This document shows, piece after piece, positions 1 to 8,533 of a stretch of DNA of 57,960 nucleotides. The position numbers and the translations under genes were made by a program. Source of the DNA: JAMXLO01 sp041487355 (GTDB lineage: Bacteria > Pseudomonadota > Alphaproteobacteria > Acetobacterales > Acetobacteraceae); assembly GCA_041487355.1 (NCBI GenBank), contig JBGPND010000009.1, positions 1 through 57,960 of the forward strand, given 5' to 3'. Positions within the stretch are counted from its first letter, which is position 1; every line of letters starts with the position of its first letter. The notes beneath the pieces were generated by a model that did no database searches, was not told the origin of the DNA, and saw only the letters and a list, made by a program, of their open reading frames with translations.

Positions 1-237
1 CAGATATTCGCGCTCTTCCTCGGTGATATTCTCACGCGGCGCCAGATTGTGTCCGCCGCAGAAATGCCTGTCGCCGGCACCCGTCAGGATGGCACAGCGG
101 ATGTCGCGATCCTCCCAGAGATCGATCCATGCGGCCGAAATCTCATCCGATGTCGGCTTGTCGAGGATGTTCGCCTTTGCGGGATTGTTCAGCGTAATGT
201 AGGCGACCCCATCGCGCTTTTCGTATTTGATGGCCAA
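1..237 (-). CDS. Enoyl-CoA hydratase/isomerase family protein (partial, 3' end outside window)
   Basis: Only the first 79 codons lie in the window. The start is taken as TTG at 235-237 because the minus strand carries AAGGAGG eight bases upstream. The N-terminus reads MAIKYEKRDGVAYITLNNP, the usual first beta strand of the crotonase fold. Further on, FCGGHNL matches the oxyanion-hole loop (FSAGADL in many members). Crotonases act on acyl-CoA thioesters (hydration, isomerisation, hydrolysis), but the fragment does not show the catalytic acids, so the reaction cannot be named. The family call is firm. Confidence 0.85.
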   Translation of the reverse strand, partial: MAIKYEKRDGVAYITLNNPAKANILDKPTSDEISAAWIDLWEDRDIRCAILTGAGDRHFCGGHNLAPRENITEEEREYL

Positions 238-325
238 TTCACAGTCCTCCTTGGCATTCGGCAACAAGGCAAGATCGGCGGCACCTGCCAGAGCACGTTC
301 AGCATAACCGGAATCTCGCTGGAAT

Positions 326-357
326 GATGGGTTGAGCGCAGCGATACCCATCACGAC
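326..357. repeat. Family A interspersed repeat, single arm
   Basis: GATGGGTTGAGCGCAGCGAT followed by ACCCATCACGAC. The unit is itself a partial inverted repeat (GATGGGT...ACCCATC) and recurs at 8534-8605, 37349-37380 and 56448-56532. Its right end supplies the stop codon of the MFS gene (351-353), so the element sits exactly at a gene 3' end. Confidence 0.8.
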
Positions 358-1607
358 GGGCGAGGCTCACGCGCGAGCAGCGCCGCCAGAACGCTGAGAC
401 AGGACAGGACGACGAAGCATCGCAGCGACAGATCATAGCTGCCCGACCAGTCGCGCAGGATTCCCGACAGAAGCGGGCCGGATGCCTGGGCCAGCACCTG
501 CACGGAAAGCGAGATGCCGCGGATCGCGCCGTAGCTGACACGCCCATAGTAGTCGGCCCAGGCGATCGGCAGCAGCGTGAGCAGTCCGCCGATGCCGCTG
601 CCGAACAGTGCCGCGGCGAGGAACCCCTGGCGCGGCGAGTCGACGCCGAGCATGACGAATGTCCCGACGCTCAGCGCGATTCCGGCGAGTGCGAGCGCGT
701 AACGGATCGGCAGGGACCGCGGGAAGCAACCGAAGCCGAGACTGGCGACGCCGGACATGAGCGAGAAGGTGCTGACGATGGTCGCGGCGACCGTCGGGCT
801 CAGGCCTCGCTCGATCAGAAACGGCGCCTGATGCAGGCTGACGCCGGCCTGCACCGGGTAGGCGAACAGGGTGAACACGCAGAGCAGCCAGAAGGACGGC
901 GTTCGCAGCGCCTGGGCGCGCGAGAAGTTTGGTTCCGCCGCACGTGCGGCCGCGGGAGCGGCATGCGGCCCCGCCCGGCGGTCAGGTGCCAGATCCACAT
1001 CCTCCGGCCGGCGCACCATCAGCAGCCAGTTCGGAATGAAGCCGATCACCAGCACGGCGGTGCCGACCGCAAGCCAGCCCGCACGCCAGCCGTCGTACAG
1101 GATGGCAGCCTGTGCGATCAGCGGCAGTGCCACCAGGCCAGCCATCTGCGCGAGCGTGGCGATCGAGGTGGCAAGCGCGCGGCGCGCGACGAACCAGTTG
1201 TTCACGGCACCGTAGATGCCGAGATCGAACGGTCCGGCGAAGTTCATGCGTGCGATACAGAACAGCAGATAGAACATCAGCAGCGAGCCGGTGAGCGACA
1301 GCAGCATGTCCGCAGTTCCGGTCAGCAGAACCGCGAGACACAGCACGAGGCGTGCTCCCCTGCGGTCCAGCACGCGTCCCAGCACAGGTGACGACAATGC
1401 CGCCAGCACACCGCCCAGCGATACCGCTCCGGACAGTGCGGCACGCGACCAGCCGAAGTCGCGCGTCATCGGCTCGACGAAGATCGACAGAGTCGCCACC
1501 GCCCCGCCCTGGCGCGAGAAGCCGGCGCAGCACGCGCACGCGAGGATGATCCAGCCATAGAAGAACGGCAGGCGCCGGATCAGCAGACGTGGCAGAGTAC
1601 CGCTCAT
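351..1607 (-). CDS. MFS transporter
   Basis: 418 residues, the normal size for a twelve-helix major facilitator. The N-terminus MSGTLPRLLIRRLPFFYGW runs straight into a first membrane helix (WIILACACCAGF). A cytoplasmic loop near residues 80-90 reads GRVLDRRGAR, matching the MFS motif A (GxLaDrxGrr). A long hydrophilic central loop around residues 200-225 separates the two halves. It lies downstream of the substrate-binding protein gene on the same strand with a palindromic repeat between them, so co-transcription is possible but unproven. A second carrier at 33799-35139 shares the LPFFYGW start. The substrate cannot be inferred; organic anions are typical for this kind of carrier. The stop codon lies inside a family A repeat. 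Confidence 0.85.
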   Translation of the reverse strand: MSGTLPRLLIRRLPFFYGWIILACACCAGFSRQGGAVATLSIFVEPMTRDFGWSRAALSGAVSLGGVLAALSSPVLGRVLDRRGARLVLCLAVLLTGTADMLLSLTGSLLMFYLLFCIARMNFAGPFDLGIYGAVNNWFVARRALATSIATLAQMAGLVALPLIAQAAILYDGWRAGWLAVGTAVLVIGFIPNWLLMVRRPEDVDLAPDRRAGPHAAPAAARAAEPNFSRAQALRTPSFWLLCVFTLFAYPVQAGVSLHQAPFLIERGLSPTVAATIVSTFSLMSGVASLGFGCFPRSLPIRYALALAGIALSVGTFVMLGVDSPRQGFLAAALFGSGIGGLLTLLPIAWADYYGRVSYGAIRGISLSVQVLAQASGPLLSGILRDWSGSYDLSLRCFVVLSCLSVLAALLAREPRPS

Positions 1608-1614
1608 CCCCTAC

Positions 1615-1692
1615 CGTCATGGCCGGGCTTGACCCGGCCATCTGCCCACAATCGGCAGTGCGTGGATGGCCGGGTCAAGCCCGGCCATGACG
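1615..1692. repeat. Family B inverted repeat (CGTCATGGCCGGG type)
   Basis: Two arms, CGTCATGGCCGGGCTTGACC and its reverse complement near 1665-1692, enclose a short loop. The element separates the MFS start from the stop of the substrate-binding protein gene. Related copies are at 38309-38389 and 23930-23971. It would fold as a long RNA hairpin but lacks a U-tract, so it is a repeat rather than a clear terminator. Confidence 0.85.
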
Positions 1693-1713
1693 GTGAAGGC
1701 AGGGGCCTTGCCG

Positions 1714-3300
1714 TCACGCCTTGCTGACGTTCCAGAACACCGGCACCGCCCCCTTCAGCAACCCCGTGAGGTTGCTGCGCCAGGCGGATGGCGGGAGATA
1801 TTGGCCGAGCGGAATGAACGGCACGGTCTCGAAGGCGCGCGCCTGGATTTCCGCGTCGAGCCGCTTGCGCTCCGCTTCGTCGTTGCTGTCCATCCAGGCG
1901 GTGCGCATCGCTTCCACCTTCTCGTCGCTCGGCCAGCCGAACCAGGCATCCTTGCCGTTGCCGCGGAGATTGGTGGCGAAGATCGGGTCGCGGTATTCCG
2001 CCGCGGGCGCGCCATACGGGAACAGCGACCAGCCACCCTTGTCGAGCGGTTCCTTGCTGGTGCGGCGCTGCACAACGGTGCCCCAGTCCAGCGACTGCTC
2101 GTCCAGATTGATACCCACCCGCCGCAGCGACGAAGCAACGACACTGCTCATCGCGTCGTAGAATGTCTGGTCGGTCGGGTGCATCAGCACCACGCGCTCG
2201 CCGCCGTAGCCTGCCTGCTTCAGCATGGCCTTGATGTCGTCGGTGCTGTGGCGCTTGCGCACCGCGTCCATGCCGGCATCGTTGGCCGACGGCGTGCCGG
2301 GCAGGAAGAAGCCGACCGGCGCGTGATACAGGCTCTTTTCGTCGCCCATCACCGCCGTCATCACCTCGACCTGGTCGATCGCGGCCAGCATGGCACGACG
2401 CACGCCGGGATTGGCGGTGGGGCCTTGCAACTGATTCAGCCGCAGACCGCCGAACGTGCCGTAGATGTCGATCGGTCCGACCGTCACGCCCGACGCCTTG
2501 CGCAGCATCGGCAGCAGATCGGGCAGTGGCGCGTCGAGCCAGTCCACCTCGCCGGTCGCCAAAGCATTCGCGGCGGTGGCGGCATCGGGGATGATGCGCC
2601 ATTCCACCCGATCGACCATCACGCGATAGCCGCCGGCGGCGAAACTGGCCGGCTCGGGCCGCGGATTGTAGCGGTCAAATTTGGCGAACACCGCCAGGTT
2701 GCCGGCGACATACTCATTGGCCACGAAACGGAACGGGCCGCTGCCGATCGCCTCGGGGATTTGCTTGAACGGGTCCGTCTTCGCCAGGCGTTCCGGCATG
2801 ATCACCGGCGTGGGCTGCGTCTTGGCGAGCGCGTAGGGCAGCGACGCGAACGGCTTGTTCAGCCGGAAGACGATCGTCCTGTCGTCCGGCGCCTCCAGCG
2901 CATCCATCCGGGCGGCAATCGTCTGGCCGATCGGATCGCGCTTCATCCAGCGCAGCAGCGAGGCGACGCAATCGCGCGCCAACACCGGCGTGCCGTCGTG
3001 GAACAGCAACCCGTCACGCAGGCGCATTGTCCAGCGCAGGCCGTTGTTCTCCACCTGATGGCCTTCGACCATCTGCGGCTTCGGATCCAGCTTCTCGTCG
3101 CGGCCGTACAGCGTCTCGAAGATCATCGCCGCGCAGTTGCGCGTGACGAGCGCGGTGGTCCAGACCGGATCGAGGCTGGTGAGATTGGCCTGCGGCACGT
3201 AGGTCAACGTCCTGGCCTTGCCGCCTACAGCGGGCTGCGCGAGCGAGGGGCGGGCGAGGGCGGCGGTCGCGGCACAAGCCAGGAAGCTACGGCGTTTCAT
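1714..3300 (-). CDS. ABC transporter substrate-binding protein, peptide/nickel family (SBP_bac_5)
   Basis: 528 residues. The N-terminus MKRRSFLACAATAALARPSL is a signal peptide of twin-arginine type (RRSFL) with a cleavage site near ARPSLAQP. The body has the family pattern: LTSLDPVWTT, IFETLYGRDE, WTMRLRDGLLFHDGTPV, GSGPF near residue 180, and RRAMLAAIDQ near residue 300. The protein would bind an oligopeptide or similar ligand in the periplasm and pass it to a DppBCDF-type importer. No permease or ATPase genes for such a system are next to it, so it is an orphan here or serves a distant importer. The MFS gene follows downstream after a palindromic repeat. Confidence 0.9.
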   Translation of the reverse strand: MKRRSFLACAATAALARPSLAQPAVGGKARTLTYVPQANLTSLDPVWTTALVTRNCAAMIFETLYGRDEKLDPKPQMVEGHQVENNGLRWTMRLRDGLLFHDGTPVLARDCVASLLRWMKRDPIGQTIAARMDALEAPDDRTIVFRLNKPFASLPYALAKTQPTPVIMPERLAKTDPFKQIPEAIGSGPFRFVANEYVAGNLAVFAKFDRYNPRPEPASFAAGGYRVMVDRVEWRIIPDAATAANALATGEVDWLDAPLPDLLPMLRKASGVTVGPIDIYGTFGGLRLNQLQGPTANPGVRRAMLAAIDQVEVMTAVMGDEKSLYHAPVGFFLPGTPSANDAGMDAVRKRHSTDDIKAMLKQAGYGGERVVLMHPTDQTFYDAMSSVVASSLRRVGINLDEQSLDWGTVVQRRTSKEPLDKGGWSLFPYGAPAAEYRDPIFATNLRGNGKDAWFGWPSDEKVEAMRTAWMDSNDEAERKRLDAEIQARAFETVPFIPLGQYLPPSAWRSNLTGLLKGAVPVFWNVSKA

Positions 3301-3416
3301 TCAGAACGTCCTCCACGGCACGGCTGTTCGGTACTGGCCGATGTGCCGGCAGTGCAGCATGCACATGGCCATCCGGCAAGCAGCGGAATTCGCCGTGCAG
3401 CCATACGTTGCGATGA

Positions 3417-4265
3417 TCAGTGGCGACGCGCATGCGCGCCGGTTGCGTCGATCGCAAGCGGATGAGCGGCGATGCAACCGATCAGGACGGCGGCCAGATA
3501 GACACAGCCGCTCAATGCGGTGATCCAGAAGCTGGTTGGCCAGTCGGTGACGACTGCCAGCACGAGCCCGAACCATGCCTCGGCCAGCGCCAGTGCCACC
3601 GACAGAACGATGCCACACCAGAATCGGGTGGTGAGGCGTTGCGCCGCCGCGGCCGGGCCGACCATCAGCGCGAAGACCAGCAGCACGCCGACGATCTGCG
3701 CGCACTGCGCGACTGCCAGCGCGACGATCGCCAGGAACAGGACGGACATCAGGCGCAACGATACGCCTTTCGCCTCGGCAAGCTCCGGCTGCAGGCTGGC
3801 GAACAGCAGCGGCCGCGAGATGGCCGCCAGCGCGACAACGGCTGCGATGCCGAGCAGCAACAGCGTCCAGACCGTCGCCGCATCGACTCCCAGGATGTTG
3901 CCGAACAACAGTGCGGTTACCTGGGTGGCGTAGGCGGTGAAGAAATGCAGGAACAGCAGGCCAAGGCCGAGCGACATCGCCAGCACGATGCCGATCGCGA
4001 CATCCCGCTGATGCAGCCGCTCGCCGAGCAGGCCCATGCCGATCCCGGCCAGCAATGTCAGAGCCACGAGTCCCCAGAGCGGCGCGATGCCCAGCAGCAC
4101 CGCACCGGTGGCGCCGGCGAAGCCGACATGCGACAGAGCATGGCCCGCGAAGGTCTGTGCGCGCAGCACGAGGAAGAAGCCGACGAGGCCGCAGACCACC
4201 GCGACGATGCCGGCGGCGGCGAACGCGTTCTGCATGAAGTCATACGTGAACATGGTGATCGCCAT
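3417..4265 (-). CDS. znuB: Zinc (metal) ABC transporter permease ZnuB
   Basis: 282 residues, strongly hydrophobic, with about eight to nine predicted membrane segments as in the ABC-3 family. Motifs include a GHALSHVGFAGA loop near residue 40 and a QIVGVLLVFALMVGPAA stretch near residue 200, both typical of ZnuB/TroC permeases. The gene overlaps the end of the ATPase gene by 26 bases. A second ATG at 4251-4253 (MFTYDFMQNAF) is an equally likely start, since the overlap would shrink and MFxYxFMxxAF is the common family start. It forms the membrane channel of the importer with the ATPase and binding protein upstream. Zinc is inferred from the Zur-like gene and site next to the operon. Confidence 0.92.
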   Translation of the reverse strand: MAITMFTYDFMQNAFAAAGIVAVVCGLVGFFLVLRAQTFAGHALSHVGFAGATGAVLLGIAPLWGLVALTLLAGIGMGLLGERLHQRDVAIGIVLAMSLGLGLLFLHFFTAYATQVTALLFGNILGVDAATVWTLLLLGIAAVVALAAISRPLLFASLQPELAEAKGVSLRLMSVLFLAIVALAVAQCAQIVGVLLVFALMVGPAAAAQRLTTRFWCGIVLSVALALAEAWFGLVLAVVTDWPTSFWITALSGCVYLAAVLIGCIAAHPLAIDATGAHARRH

Positions 4266-5055
4266 GATCGTGCTGGTGGGCGTCGCGCTCCACGTCGTAA
4301 CCGCCTGACATGACGAAGATGCGGCCGTTCACGCGCACCACCTCGATCTCGGAACCGTAGAGGCGCGACAGCACTGGTCCGCTGATGACCTCGTCCACCG
4401 CGCCCAGCGCGGCGTGGCCGGAGCCGAGGTACAGCACGCGATCGAGCGCGCCGAGCAGCGGGTTGATCTCGTGGGCGCTGAACAGCACCGCGATGCCGAG
4501 TTGTTTCTGCAGCGTTCGGGTCAGCTCGACCACCAAACGCTGATGATGCGGATCGAGGCTGATCAGCGGCTCATCCAGCAACAGCAGGCGCGGGCGGCCG
4601 AGCAGGGCCTGCGCCAGCAGCAGACGCTGCCGTTCGCCGCCGGAGGTCTCGGCCAGCGGGCGCCGCGCGAGTTCTGTTGCGTCGACCATGTCGAGCGCCC
4701 ACTGCACCTCGCGGCGCGCATCGGCGCGGAGCAGTGGCAAGCCCCAGCGATGGCCGTTGGCGCCGCTGGCGACGAAGTCCCAGCCGCTGAGGCGCAGATT
4801 GTCCAATGCGCCGCGCGTCTGCGGCATGTAGCCGACGGCCGGATTGCCGCGCGCCACCTGCCGGCCCAACACGCGGATCGTACCGCTGCGTGGCGGCAGA
4901 AGGCCAAGGATCGCGCGCATCAAGGTGGTCTTGCCGGATCCATTCGGGCCGAGCACGCCGACGAACTCGCTGTCGCGGATCGCGAGATCGATCCCGGAAA
5001 GCACGGTCCTGGCACCGAAGGCCAAGGTCACGCCGGTGAGTTCGACGGCGCTCAC
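4240..5055 (-). CDS. znuC: Zinc (metal) ABC transporter ATP-binding protein ZnuC
   Basis: 271 residues. Walker A is GPNGSGKTT near residue 35, the Q-loop is GYMPQ near 74, the signature is TSGGERQR near 140, Walker B is LLLLDEP near 158, and the switch histidine is in FSAHEINP. The start is GTG overlapping the stop of the binding-protein gene (GTGA, 5052-5055), so translation is probably coupled. The C-terminus is histidine rich: the last 14 residues read DAHQHDHGDHHVHV, a plausible metal-sensing or metal-holding tail. It powers import through ZnuB. Confidence 0.93.
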   Translation of the reverse strand: MSAVELTGVTLAFGARTVLSGIDLAIRDSEFVGVLGPNGSGKTTLMRAILGLLPPRSGTIRVLGRQVARGNPAVGYMPQTRGALDNLRLSGWDFVASGANGHRWGLPLLRADARREVQWALDMVDATELARRPLAETSGGERQRLLLAQALLGRPRLLLLDEPLISLDPHHQRLVVELTRTLQKQLGIAVLFSAHEINPLLGALDRVLYLGSGHAALGAVDEVISGPVLSRLYGSEIEVVRVNGRIFVMSGGYDVERDAHQHDHGDHHVHV

Positions 5056-5930
5056 GATGCAGGATTGGCCAAAGCCTGCGCGACCGCGTCGAGTTGGCCC
5101 ATCATCCAGTCCTGATAGGTCTTGCCCTGCGGTTCCGTCTCGGTCACGCCGACGACCGGCACTTTCGATTGCCGGGCAATGCGGACCAGGCGCTGCGCCG
5201 CGGCATTGGCCGCCTGGCTGTTGTAGAACAACAGCCGGACGGCGTGTTTCCTGAGGTCGTTCTCGAACGCCGCGACGTCGGACACGCGCGGCTCGGTGTC
5301 GTTCATCACCGCGAGCTGGAACCGCTCGTTGCGCATCGTGAGTCCTAACGCGGCCGCCATGTAGCCGAACACCGGCTCGGTGGCGGTGACCGCCGATCCG
5401 GCGAACCTGTTGCGCAGGTCGGCGATCTTTGCCTCCATCGGCTGCAGCGAGGCGAGGAATGCACCCAGGCGCTGCTGATAGTCATCCTTGTGCGCGGGAT
5501 CGCGCTCCGCGAGCGTTGCGGCCAGCGCCCTGGCACAGGCAGGCATCGTCGGCGGGTCGTACCAAAGATGCGGGTTGTCGCCGGCCTTCCGGTGCACGAG
5601 GTCCGCCACGATGATGGTCTTGCGATTCGGCGATCGCGAGGCGGCGAGCAGTTTCGCCATCCAGGGATCGTAGTCTGCACCATTGTAGACCGCGATCGTG
5701 GCGGCCGACAGGAGGCGGGCGACGGATGGGCTCGCCTCGAACAGATGCGGGTCCTGGTCGGGATTGTTCAGGATGCTGGTGACCGTGGCATAGGCGCCGG
5801 CGAGTTGCTGCGCCACGTCGCCATAGAAGTTCTCCGCCGCCACGATGCCGATCGTGGTGGGAGCGTTCTGTGCCGCGGCCGGACCGGCCAGCAGCGCCGC
5901 GACAACCATGAGCAGGCCGAACTTCGCCAT
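5052..5930 (-). CDS. znuA: Zinc (metal) ABC transporter periplasmic binding protein ZnuA-like
   Basis: 292 residues. A Sec signal (MAKFGLLMVVAALLAGPAAA) precedes NAPTTIGIVAAENFYGDVA. Conserved metal-site regions are DPHLFEAS (first His) and NPHLWYDP (second His). The third region, normally HDAFGYF, reads TEPVFGYM, so the usual histidine is replaced by a glutamate. The fourth ligand region may be NDTEP or FYNSQ. There is no histidine-rich loop; the His-rich segment is on ZnuC instead. A much longer open frame extends upstream, but the ATG at 5928-5930 followed by the signal peptide marks the start, and the extension would run through the regulator gene. First gene of the znuACB operon, facing a Zur-type operator. 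Confidence 0.88.
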   Translation of the reverse strand: MAKFGLLMVVAALLAGPAAAQNAPTTIGIVAAENFYGDVAQQLAGAYATVTSILNNPDQDPHLFEASPSVARLLSAATIAVYNGADYDPWMAKLLAASRSPNRKTIIVADLVHRKAGDNPHLWYDPPTMPACARALAATLAERDPAHKDDYQQRLGAFLASLQPMEAKIADLRNRFAGSAVTATEPVFGYMAAALGLTMRNERFQLAVMNDTEPRVSDVAAFENDLRKHAVRLLFYNSQAANAAAQRLVRIARQSKVPVVGVTETEPQGKTYQDWMMGQLDAVAQALANPAS

Positions 5931-5966
5931 CGTTGCCACTCTCGCAGGGTGTCGATCGGTTGTGTG

Positions 5967-5984
5967 TAATGCTATAACATAATC
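5967..5984. promoter_or_regulatory. Putative Zur operator in the znuA-zur divergent promoter
   Basis: TAATGCTATAACATAATC contains the near-perfect palindrome ATGCTATAACAT (5969-5980, one mismatched pair). It closely matches the Zur consensus of alphaproteobacteria (ATGTTATAACAT core). It lies 37 bases upstream of znuA and 58 bases upstream of zur, so one site could control both. A weaker similar sequence, AGTATATAACATT (6539-6551), overlaps the zur stop codon and could act on the downstream PAP2 gene. Not tested. Confidence 0.75.
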
Positions 5985-6041
5985 TATGCAACCGTCGGCT
6001 GGCGAAGCGTGGTAACCTACGTCGGGGACGAAGGAGGTCGG

Positions 6042-6548
6042 ATGACGGCTGAGTTCTCGCGGCGGACCGAGAGCCTGCTCGATCGGGCGGAGGCGATCTG
6101 CGGGCGGCGTGGCGCGAACCTGACCGAGCTGCGCCGGCACGTGCTCGGCCTGGTCCTGGACGCCGCATCGCCGACCGGTGCCTACGAACTGCTGGACCGG
6201 CTGCGCCAGACGCGCCGCGGCGCCGCGCCGCCAACCGTCTATCGCGCGCTCGATTTCCTGCTCGAACAGGGCCTGGTCCACCGGGTGGAACGGCTGTCGG
6301 CTTTTGTCGGCTGCGTCGCGGGCTGCACCGCGGATCCCGACGGCGAAAGCCACACGCACGCGGCACAGTTTCTGATCTGCGGCGAGTGCGGCAGGGTGAT
6401 CGAGATGCAGGATCACCACGTTTCCGCGGTTCTCGCGCGCGCGGCGAAGGATGCCGGTTTCAGCATCCTCAGTGCGACGATCGAGGCCGAAGGTCTGTGC
6501 AGCACGTGCCGTGGCTCGACCACGGGGCGGACCGATGCTAGTATATAA
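6042..6548 (+). CDS. zur: Fur-family transcriptional regulator, probably Zur
   Basis: 168 residues from ATG 6042, chosen because AAGGAGGT lies directly upstream; a GTG at 6009 has no such site. The N-terminal winged helix carries LTELRRHVLGLVL and PPTVYRALDFLLEQGLVHRV, the Fur recognition-helix region. The C-terminal half has FLICGECGRVIEM and LCSTC, the two CxxC pairs of the structural zinc site, plus HTHAAQF as metal ligands. The divergent position next to znuACB and the intervening Zur-type palindrome support zinc sensing rather than iron. It would repress zinc import when zinc is sufficient. Confidence 0.9.
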   Translation: MTAEFSRRTESLLDRAEAICGRRGANLTELRRHVLGLVLDAASPTGAYELLDRLRQTRRGAAPPTVYRALDFLLEQGLVHRVERLSAFVGCVAGCTADPDGESHTHAAQFLICGECGRVIEMQDHHVSAVLARAAKDAGFSILSATIEAEGLCSTCRGSTTGRTDASI

Positions 6549-6645
6549 CATTCCGCGCCAGGACTGTGCCCTTCGCACCCGCAGCAAAAATCGCTTCCCG
6601 TCCGCCCGGGCATCGCCGTAACATGGCTGTAGCCAGTTCCGGCCA

Positions 6646-7236
6646 GTGAAGGTGATCGGCGACCTCATGGATGAGGCGATATCTCCCGGGCGATACAGCC
6701 TGGCACGCCTGTCGGCGGCGGAGCTGTATCTGGTGCACGGGTTCGCCCATAGCGCGCGCCCGAGGCTCGCCCGCTCTTCCGCGATAGCGCTCAGTTGGCT
6801 CGGCAACGGCTGGGTCTATCTCGCACTGGGGATCGGCAGCGTCCTCGCGGCCGGCACGCGCGCCATACCCGTCCTGGCCGTCGGCATGCTCAATGCCCTG
6901 GTGCTTCATTGCGTCTATCCAGTCATCAAGCGCCTGGTGGCGCGTCCGCGGCCGTATCAGCGCGACGCCACTCTGGTGCCTCTGTTGCGGGTGCTCGATC
7001 AACACTCCTTCCCCAGCGGCCACGCGATGACCTTGCCGGCGGCGCTGGTGCCGCTGGTCCTGGTATTTCCGCAGACCATCAGCCTCGCCTTCGCCACCTG
7101 GCTGCTCATTGCGTGGGCACGCCTGGCCTCGGCGCATCACTATCCGAGCGATGTGGCGGCCGGTGCCGCGCTCGGTGTCTCCGTGTCGTATCCGATATCG
7201 GTCTACGCCCTGGCAGCGTCGCGACTGGTCTCCTGA
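6646..7236 (+). CDS. PAP2-family membrane phosphatase
   Basis: 196 residues with about five predicted helices. All three phosphatase signatures are present: KRLVARPRP near residue 105 (KxxxxxxRP), PSGH near 125, and SAHHYPSDV near 164 (SRxxxxxHxxxD, here with A for R but keeping H and D). Such enzymes remove phosphate from lipid phosphates such as phosphatidate or undecaprenyl pyrophosphate at the membrane. The start is uncertain: GTG 6646 gives this length; ATG 6667 is an alternative, and neither has a strong ribosome site. It begins 98 bases after zur and is directly followed by the propeller-like gene. Confidence 0.85.
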   Translation: MKVIGDLMDEAISPGRYSLARLSAAELYLVHGFAHSARPRLARSSAIALSWLGNGWVYLALGIGSVLAAGTRAIPVLAVGMLNALVLHCVYPVIKRLVARPRPYQRDATLVPLLRVLDQHSFPSGHAMTLPAALVPLVLVFPQTISLAFATWLLIAWARLASAHHYPSDVAAGAALGVSVSYPISVYALAASRLVS

Positions 7237-7299
7237 TTGCCCCGGGTCCCCAGAAATCGATCGACGCGCGCGGCGCGCCAACCAGCGCGTGCCAGTCCC

Positions 7300-8526
7300 G
7301 TGCGGGTCAAGGGCTATCCCTACGCGTTCCACATCGCGCTGGACGGCAATGGCATCAACGGCCTGGAAGGCATGGCCGGCGTCTGCCTGTTCCTGTTCGA
7401 CCCCGCCGACAATCGCTATGCCTACAAGGTCGTGTATTACGACGGCATCGCCGCCGGGCACGCGGTATCGGTGAACCCGTCCGGAACCGTCGGCTATCTC
7501 GGCAATGCCGGGCAGCATCTGCTGTTCTATGACGCGCAGACGCTTGGTGAGATCAGCCGCATCTCGACCCTGCGCTTCGAGACGGCGCGGACATCGCTGC
7601 AGGGCAGCACGCATGTGGTCTGGCTGTCGGATGACGAAATCATCACGCCGATCGGCGAACATTTCTATGCGTTCAGGCTCGGCGATCTGGAGAAGCCGCG
7701 GCGTCTGGTCCGGCATGGCGTGAAGCTGCCGCATGGCATGAAGCAGACCGCATCCGGGCGCTACATCGTGTATGGCTCGATGGACAATCCCGCCGACGGC
7801 GAGGCGGGCGAGGCGCGGCATGTCGGCATCTGGGACCGCGAAGACAACAAGGTCACGGTGCTGACCTTGCCGGCGACCTGCTGGCATGTGGCGGTCCACC
7901 CGAAGGAGGACATCTTCTACGCCGTGTCATTCCGCGTCCTGCCGCAGGACTATCGCGACTACCACGAGTGGGGAATGGCGTTCCTCAAGGAGTATGCCTT
8001 CGAGATCGACGCGAGGCAGAAGCGCGTGCGGCGTCACTGGGCGGCGGGGCGCGAGATTCCCGCGCACATCAATTCGGACATGACGCTGTCCGACCGCGAG
8101 CTGATCTTCTGCAATGGCGGCAGCCAGTCGATCATCGCCATCGAGCTCGACAATTTTTCCCGGTTTCGCATCATCGACGAGAAGCCCGACCTGGCGGCGC
8201 ATCTGGCACGCCCGCGCGAGGTTGCCACCCAGGTCTACGACATATTCGCGCGGGGTAATTTCGGCACCAACAGTCGGCACTTCCTCGGCGCGCTGCGGGT
8301 GAGCAGGTTCAGCCTGCTGGATTCGGTCTATGCCTGCCAGCTTTCGGCCGACCAGTCGCTGCTGTTCACGGCAAATCGCGGGCTCAACTGCATCACGATC
8401 TACGACTATCCGGCCGGAGAGGTCCGCATCCGCATCCCGATGCCGGAGCTGCAGACCTATCTGCCGTGGCTGTCGCCGCTCGCCGATCCGCGGCTGGGCT
8501 TTCACCACGGCGTGCTGATCGGTTAG
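7300..8526 (+). CDS. Unrecognised protein, probably beta-propeller
   Basis: 408 residues from GTG 7300 (the open frame runs back to 7237, right after the PAP2 stop, but that part is arginine rich and unlike a protein start). I do not recognise the family. The sequence is a series of short beta-strand-like blocks of 40-60 residues with turns such as NPSGTVGYLGNAGQ, TASGRYIVYGSMDN, ADQSLLFTANRGLNC, consistent with a six- or seven-bladed propeller. Aromatic-rich stretches (DYRDYHEWGMAFLKEY) stand out in the middle. There is no clear signal peptide or membrane segment. Its adjacency to the PAP2 gene suggests co-transcription. No function is assigned. Confidence 0.6.
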   Translation: MRVKGYPYAFHIALDGNGINGLEGMAGVCLFLFDPADNRYAYKVVYYDGIAAGHAVSVNPSGTVGYLGNAGQHLLFYDAQTLGEISRISTLRFETARTSLQGSTHVVWLSDDEIITPIGEHFYAFRLGDLEKPRRLVRHGVKLPHGMKQTASGRYIVYGSMDNPADGEAGEARHVGIWDREDNKVTVLTLPATCWHVAVHPKEDIFYAVSFRVLPQDYRDYHEWGMAFLKEYAFEIDARQKRVRRHWAAGREIPAHINSDMTLSDRELIFCNGGSQSIIAIELDNFSRFRIIDEKPDLAAHLARPREVATQVYDIFARGNFGTNSRHFLGALRVSRFSLLDSVYACQLSADQSLLFTANRGLNCITIYDYPAGEVRIRIPMPELQTYLPWLSPLADPRLGFHHGVLIG

Positions 8527-8533
8527 CCGGAAT

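Noticed and set aside
1666..3465. 599-residue plus-strand frame
   Set aside because: High-GC shadow of the substrate-binding protein gene; arginine/histidine-rich composition with no domain.
5931..6806. Upstream extension of the znuA reading frame to 584 residues
   Set aside because: The extension runs antisense through the zur gene, has no protein-like content, and the signal peptide with its ATG at 5930 marks the real start.
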